Positions 58,086 to 64,000 of a stretch of 64,000 nt of DNA are shown piece by piece (position 1 is the stretch's first letter; each line of letters begins with the position of its first letter). Source of the DNA: Agelas oroides (lineage: Eukaryota; Porifera; Demospongiae; Agelasida; Agelasidae); contig OX422185.1 in NCBI GenBank assembly GCA_949130485.1, positions 16,433,011 to 16,497,010 on the forward strand, read 5' to 3'. The notes below the pieces were generated by a model. That model did not search any database and had not been told where the DNA came from. It saw only the letters and a list, made by a program, of their open reading frames with translations. A program made the translations under genes and the position numbers.

Positions 58086-58235
58086 AGTCACAAAGACGTA
58101 ACCATTTTAGCTCTTAAACAGTAACAGTCTGACCCACTGTATAGTACTGCATGCCACCTATCACTCATACATTAGTCACAAAGACGTAACCATTCTAGCT
58201 CTTAAACAGTAACAGTCTGACCCACTGTATAGTAC
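58086..58235. repeat. ~82-bp direct duplication
   Basis: TTAGTCACAAAGACGTAACC through CTGACCCACTGTATAGTAC occurs twice. Confidence 0.85.
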
Positions 58236-58841
58236 CTATCACTCATACAACCTGCATGCCATGGTACAGTCAACAGCTCTACTAAATGGCTAAGAGAACA
58301 GAAACTTGCAACTCTCAACATCATAAGTGATTTCATTCCCAAAACACCTCACCACAATTTTCTGTATATACTCTTCCATTACACATATCTTCACTGAACA
58401 ATGCTGTGAGAGCTATGTTACACCCCAAACAACAAGTGACTTGGCAGAGTATAAACAACCAGTAACTCAAGTACCATCATGTTGGACCCACTACATGCAG
58501 GGTGGTACCATAAATCAGGATAATAGGCACCCACAGAAAGTAAGTACTGGTGCTAAATACCTCGAGTTTACAGTACACTATCATGATCACATGTACCAAG
58601 CAAGAGAAAACACAACGGCACAGTGCACAATAAAATGTTTGCCATTGCCCAGATCTGGAAACAATTGAAGAGTATCATATGAGTTGCATCTGAATGTTTA
58701 TCAAGAAGTCTTGCTAACACAAGGTACAACCTTCCTGAAACTGAAAAATATACCAGCTTTCAGAAACCGATTCTGATCTCTAGCGGCTTGTTACTACTGT
58801 TTGACTACAGAAAGTGAACTACCAGCTGAAACACATGTGGT

Positions 58842-59087
58842 ATGGATCAACACTCTGTGGTCTTTTTACTAGCTGGAGCTGGCCCAACACTGCTATACAC
58901 AACTGCAACGGATTTCAATAATCGAGAAATGATTTTTCTAGAGCAGATGGAGAACGTACAGAATCATGTGGCGCTACCTTATGTGCATGGACATGGATGT
59001 GGCGGCAAAAGTGGCTGCATTGTTTGGCAGTACAGACTTAAGCATGTTCGAAAGAACTGTGGAGCCGGCCACCAGAACCCACATGTA
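58842..59087 (+). CDS. weak candidate exon, product unknown
   Basis: An 82-codon open stretch (FLLAGAGPTLLYTTATDF, then Gly/Cys/His-rich GHGCGGKSGC) ends at a CAT|GTAAGT donor-like site at 59088. It could join in phase 0 to 60355. A second frame across the same DNA is also open, so the reading frame is uncertain. No known domain. Confidence 0.2.
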
Positions 59088-60354
59088 AGTTACCTTTAGT
59101 ACACATAGCTCTGTAATTGTCTTTTCTGACTGACCTTAAAGCATAAAACCATAAACTGTATTTCAAGGGTACACCAAATAATCATGAGCCCTCCCGTGCT
59201 ACTGTACAAGTTGAAGTTTAAATATACCAAAGGACCACCTGATGAATTCTAGCCCATTTCATGCCAAAAGCATATAAATTTGAGTATAATGTTTTGCATA
59301 CCAACCACATAGTAGTGTAAAGGTTTTTGTTTTCCAGGGGTTATGTAGCATATTACATTGCATATGTGTGTTCAAAACTGCTCAGCATTGTGCAAACTGG
59401 ATGGGACAATGAGAGCTAGTGACATAGCTAGTCTGAGAATGAGTCTGTGAATTTGCCCTCCTAGTATTGAGTTTGCAGGTGTTCTTGTAGTAGTCCTTGG
59501 CCAATTCTGCTCAAAAATTAGGCTGTTATGCTATGCTCCTATACTTTTATGACTAGCTCACACCAATTTTTGAAACCCCGCTCTCTGGCTTAGTTTGTCA
59601 AATGTCATGACTTTATTTTCTGCTGTCAGTTTGTAAACACAGTGTACTACAAAACAGCTATAAGAGGCACTCTCTTTCATAGGGAGCAAGGCCACACGAG
59701 TTCAGGAGTCAAACATTTTTGTGGTTGATAAATGTGGGGCAATAGCTGCCCACCCACATGAACTTAGGGAGAGCCCCTGATGAGGAACTCATATGCAACA
59801 ACCAGTGGGTCTAAGCTAGTTAGGTACCAATAGCATATTCGTAACAAACACACAGCAACAGCATAATTTATACACAAGCAGACTATAGAAGCCAGTTGTT
59901 AACACACCCTAGGGACAGACGAGGGAGGACATGACATCACGTGTTCCAAGAGCCAGCTATATACAAGGATGGCTCTATGGACTAAGTCACAATTGGGCAC
60001 ACGAGGTTTTTAACTGAGCTGAAGCCATCTGGCTAGTCAAAATTGGTTAACTTGCATGTTGTTGGTTCAACACTAGGCGAGTCACAAGAGGGTACTTTGA
60101 CTGCCATACATCTTCAGCTTGTCATAAACCTCATGCGCCCATCACCCTCCATTCCACTTTATCGTCCCTGTATCCCGGCTTCTTGACTTTGGACTGTCAG
60201 TTAATTTTCACTATCACACCACCATGTCCTCCCTCCCCTGCCCTAGGGCTTCAGTAAACTTCAGCCCCAGCCCTTGGCTGGAGTACTATTGTAAGTGGTT
60301 AACAACTATAACATAATTATGTATTTCACCTGTCTTGTTCATCCAGGTCAGTCT

Positions 60355-60411
60355 TGGAGTACAAATAACAGCATCCTGAAGTATAGATATGGGAGTGAAA
60401 GTGAAGGTAAG
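60355..60411 (+). CDS. weak candidate exon, product unknown
   Basis: After a GTCAG acceptor-like site the frame SWSTNNSILKYRYGSESE runs to G|GTAAGT at about 60411. Its phase fits the open stretch that follows the CATACAG acceptor at 61036, which would end in a stop at ~61105. No known domain. Confidence 0.2.
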
Positions 60412-60489
60412 TTGAAGAGGTTACTTGTGTTAAACACCACAGGTCTACATGGTATCAAATCCATCTTGAAGAAAAATATGTTGTATATA

Positions 60490-60772
60490 CAGTAGTCTCG
60501 TCCCCAGACCCCACCCTCTAACGAGGAGAAACAGTCTGGTGAAGCAAGTTGAATTTCTTGGGCTAGCGCACGCTTTTGCGACAATGTAACCTAGCAACAT
60601 TCAAAACATTTTGCGGCCAACCTGTAAGGGAAGTGCTACGTCATAATTACCAAACTTGTAATCTCATTGGTTCTTATCACTTTTGGGGAATACGCCCAAG
60701 AAATTCAACTTCGTTCACCAGACTGTTTCTCACCGGGAGGTGCACGTGGGCTCGGCACGAGATTATACCAAC
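60490..60772. mobile_element. MITE with ~75-bp TIRs (intact member of the 3141 family)
   Basis: AGTCTCGTCCCCAGACC...GTCTGGTGAAGCAAGTTGAATT is inverted as AATTCAACTTCGTTCACCAGAC...GGCACGAGAT. The centre holds CAACATTCAAAACATTTTG, also found near 4099. Confidence 0.82.
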
Positions 60773-61803
60773 ATCTAGCTGACTTGGGGGCTTCAACAAC
60801 CCTTTTGTGACATTACTAAGTTTAGACCACCCCCTTCCTTATAATGTCATATCTAAATACGCAATTGTCCAAGGTACTCTTTGTACGCACAAGTTTTATC
60901 AAACAGTCTACCCTCCTTCCCCCTCAACGTCACAAAGACATTGTTTGGAACAAAAATAGTTTGCAGATACAGGACTGCTTATCCTTATAAGTCTGAACTG
61001 ATAATCATTTTTTCTTCCTCTCTTGCCCTCATACAGGTACAGAATCCGCAACAATGCCAAGCGCACACAGCTACGTGGCCAGGCACATGATATTGATGAT
61101 TAGCTAAATATGACTATGACTGAGCTGTAAATCTTGTATATAGTTTTTCCTCCCCACCTGTCCTGATATGGCAATATCACTACCTATCTGACCTGGGGTT
61201 GTCTGCCTGCAAAATTTCCTCCACAGCCAGCAGCGAATCAACACTCCTCACGCGTGGTAATCGTCCTGGCGTTGAACGACTGATTAACCGAAATCTTCAA
61301 AGTATTGATAATGTTTCCGGTAGGCGTGGCCTCGTGGTATAAACGCGCACGAGACTAGTCACATCGCCTCGCGCGATCGCGAGAACCTAGTGTATCTGCG
61401 AACAAGAAATCGACCTAAGCAGATCTCTCGAAGCGGCAACGTACATGACTAAGAACTTGGTAAGCTTACCGGTGCACTTTTATTTAGCAATATAACGGTT
61501 TAATAACTGCACATTAAATATTCAACAGTAGTTCTCTCAAGATTGCTCCTGCATGTTTCATCCTTGTGGAGCAAGCCCTAGCGAGGAGTACACTGCTGAT
61601 TTTACAGCTTGTGTACTAGTTGTAGGCAAAGACAGTTTGCTCACAATCTCAATTGCAATGTCTCTGTGAGCATGCAGCCTGGCTTGTCGTGCATATTCAT
61701 ACAGACACTATATGAAGCTACCAGGTTAATCTCAGCTTGAGAGAAACTCTGCCACCCACTGGGTTTTGTGTGTGAGCAACCTTGTTTGTCTACACAACTG
61801 CCT

Positions 61804-61925
61804 TAGTGGGATCAGTTGGAATATACGGCACCTGAAATCCTGTTCACCTGCCCAACCCTAACCCTTACCCTATACCTGTGCGCTAACTAATCCGAATTTC
61901 CGGTGCCGTGTATTCCAATTGATCC
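61804..61925. mobile_element. small palindromic MITE
   Basis: TTAGTGGGATCAGTTGGAAT with ACGGCACC is answered by GGTGCCGTGTATTCCAATTG. The loop has CCCTAACCCTTACCC, which is not a telomere array. Confidence 0.75.
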
Positions 61926-62040
61926 CCTTAGGGGACTTTTGTGGGTGTGCATACTGTCAATGCTTGGCGGGCTTTCGTGGGTGTGCATATACTGTCAATG
62001 CTTGGTGGGCTTTCGTGGGTGTCAATGCTTGGTGGACTAG
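61926..62040. repeat. ~43-bp tandem repeat, ~2.5 copies
   Basis: GGGCTTTCGTGGGTGTGCAT and ACTGTCAATGCTTGG repeat with small length changes. Confidence 0.8.
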
Positions 62041-62104
62041 AGAGTGTGGTGTGGACAGATGAGTTTGAGTGGAGACTCACCAACAAGCTGATCAGTTGTA
62101 TTAT

Positions 62105-62290
62105 TTACGCATCACCATAGGACAGTTTGTTGCCATCTGTATTGTTACAAGTGTGCAGCACAAGTAACAATACCAACGGCAACAAATGAGTGATATTTTT
62201 TCTGGTATAGCTTGATACTATGGTGATAATGATTTTATCACACAAACCTTTGATTTCATTGCATGTTCAGATGCAGTGCACGTGACTTGT
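62105..62290. repeat. uninterrupted copy of the repeat split by the 143-bp satellite
   Basis: CAGTTTGTTGCCATCTGTATTG, GATATTTTTTCTGGTATAGC and TTTGATTTCATTGCATGTT are contiguous here and separated by ~1.3 kb at 610-2080. Confidence 0.75.
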
Positions 62291-62359
62291 ACCTGATACA
62301 GATTTTTACGTGACTTGTAGTACTGATACAGATTCTCATGTGACTTCTAGTACAATAGA

Positions 62360-62415
62360 CGACTTTTTATATACTGCATGCAGCTTCAAGGCTTCTCCAT
62401 TGACTCCCATACATT
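62360..62415. repeat. inverted copy of the segmental-duplication end segment
   Basis: CTGCATGCAGCTTCAAGGCT and TCTCCATTGACTCCCATACA match the inverse of 53860-53910 and 38620-38670. Confidence 0.75.
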
Positions 62416-62510
62416 CGCGTGAGTTAGACATATGATAAAAAGTGTGAATGCCAAAATGTAGACCCATATTTTTGCTCAGTGCCTGGTTCCTTCAGGATGT
62501 GTGGATAATT

Positions 62511-63120
62511 GGGGCGAGCCTGAGCGAGCCCCACACTAGCGGGACTGCATTGCGGAAGTGTGTTACGTACGTACGTGCTTGCTTGCGGCCATATACCATA
62601 AATTTTAAATGAACGCATTTAAATATTTCACGAAGACTGAATGAACGTCGGATACTCGGTGAAGGACTACCGCCAGAACGCAGCGTCGACGTGAAAGAAA
62701 CTCAGAATGAAGACGACTCAAGTTAACGCACGAATGGCAACTGCGGACCGTGACAGACAAGGGCAGGCTACTCACAGACGGTACAAATTACGCCCAGTAG
62801 AGTTTAGGTCGCTTGAGGAAGGGCCATGCATAATCAACACTCATAATTAAGCTCCAGAGATTCAGTTCATGACTTCAGTGTGAAGTTTAGTCCAAGTTTT
62901 GTGTGTAGCCGTAGTAGCTTCCTTGACCTGAGAAATGACTGCAATTTGGCAACATGTATGATCATCTATATCTGGTGACAAGTAAGTGCTTGGCTACATG
63001 AAGTTTTGCTTACCACGTGCGCTCATGGAACAGCAGACGTGACAAACCCTCCTGTTATGCATGGTTTGTGTGCCATGAAATCAGCAATGTATTGCTCGCT
63101 CAGGCTCCCCCCACGATGAT
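62511..63120. mobile_element. GGGGCGAGCCTGAGCGAG element, ~610 bp
   Basis: Left end GGGGCGAGCCTGAGCGAGCC; right end TTGCTCGCTCAGGCTCCCCC then ACGATGATGATATCATC, which is also beside the 28995 copy. This is the longest copy that is not interrupted. Confidence 0.8.
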
Positions 63121-63604
63121 GATATCATCTTACTAGTGAATATGTATGGTTGTTTTCACAGTTGATCTTATAATACAAATCTTTGACACAATCAGGGGCA
63201 GTACTAAAAAATTTCAAGTGCACTTTTGTGCTTGTGTAGCCTAATCTTGTCTGGGCTCTCACCTAACGCATGTGTGCATGTGGTTCAGCCAGCATTTGTA
63301 GGATTGCTGCACTGAAACACAGTACACCAGCAGTAGTATATCTTGACTTCCTGATGATTGTAAACTGCATGTGTGTACACCTTGTTGTATACAATTAGCC
63401 TTATCACTTCTGTGTACATGTATGTGTTGGTTTGTGATACTGATTGATCATAACATTATGGTATACCTCAAGATTATGAGTGAACAATAAATTATTTGGC
63501 AAAATTTGGAGTGAGCAATAAATTTGGCAGAATTGCCAAAATAATAGTTTGGCAGAATTTTATTTCGGGTAATTTTGTCACAAACACATGACATATGTAC
63601 AGCG

Positions 63605-63772
63605 CATTGCAACGTCTTGCAACAAGCAAGTTGAACAGTGGAAAGCCACAATTGATTTACCATGTTTCTTTCCTGCCTCAGCAGACCCTTCCTCTTGGTT
63701 CAAACACAATAAATTAATTGTGGTTTTCCACTGTCAGCTATGCTTGTTGCAAGATTTCTGCAATCTGCTGTA
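63605..63772. mobile_element. palindromic MITE (family of 16208-16393)
   Basis: GTCTTGCAACAAGCAAG...CCACAATTGATTTACC opposed by TTAATTGTGG...CTTGTTGCAAGATTTCTGC. Confidence 0.82.
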
Positions 63773-64000
63773 ACCATCTCACATGACGCAATTGTTTCAC
63801 GTAACTATAATCAGCTCAAACAATTGAGAGTGTGAAGGTGCTGGTAGTGTATAAAGTGGAAAGTTCCATCTGAAGCCGTGACGTTAGTGGAGTACTACAG
63901 TCTGAGAATGACTAAACTGCAGAAGAGAACATTGCAAATTTGATTGTTACGAGTTGGCAGTAACATGTGTAGTGTTAGTTTTCTCAAGAGTATGTATTTG

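Noticed and set aside
61320..61400. tRNA-like GTGGCCTCGTGGTATAA
   Set aside because: No matching T-loop GGTTCGA box or cloverleaf could be drawn.
61855..61880. telomere-like CCCTAA repeats
   Set aside because: Only one or two degenerate units in a MITE loop; no array.

Overview
This window is eukaryotic and animal-like. It has AT-rich DNA, canonical GT...AG introns, a spliced NOD-like receptor (NLR) gene and a very high density of transposon debris, microsatellites and minisatellites. The Death-domain/NACHT/LRR layout, with leucine-rich repeats on separate 84-bp exons, together with Ty3/gypsy, hAT, piggyBac-like and HIRAN-like mobile sequences, fits a marine invertebrate. A sponge is my best guess; this is inference, not proof.

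The only gene that looks intact is on the + strand. Its large first exon (29725-31859) encodes a Death domain and a NACHT ATPase module and ends in a phase-2 splice donor. Two 84-bp exons in the same phase (39398-39481, 48542-48625) each encode one 28-residue LRR. The introns between them (7.5 and 9.1 kb) are filled with repeats. No final exon was found, so the 3' end of the gene is open.

Layout: 1-9.6 kb holds nested TIR/foldback elements, a seven-copy 143-bp satellite, a broken HIRAN-like ORF inside a TA-flanked element, and a perfect 208-bp-arm hairpin. From 9.6-18.7 kb there is a 22-copy 53-bp array that is open in all three + frames, several MITEs with target duplications, and a 38-bp insertion that is almost only two inverted repeats. 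From 18.9-21.2 kb there are decayed minus-strand reading frames I do not recognise. From 21,998-27,947 there is a minus-strand Ty3/gypsy element with 190-bp LTRs and a 5-bp target duplication; its 3' LTR is split by a 2.25-kb insertion, and it lacks RNase H and carries frameshifts. 29.7-48.6 kb is the NLR gene. A segmental duplication lies in intron 1 (about 35.3-38.7 kb) and again downstream of the last exon (about 49.3-53.9 kb). The second copy carries about 23 units of a 79-bp minisatellite interrupted by a TTAA-flanked piggyBac-like element. 54-64 kb holds a 49-bp minisatellite invaded by a hAT element with a BED-finger fragment, more MITEs, and weak candidate exons.

Nearly everything except the NLR is mobile or repetitive DNA. 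Several nested insertions can be read because an uninterrupted relative of the same repeat lies elsewhere in the window.
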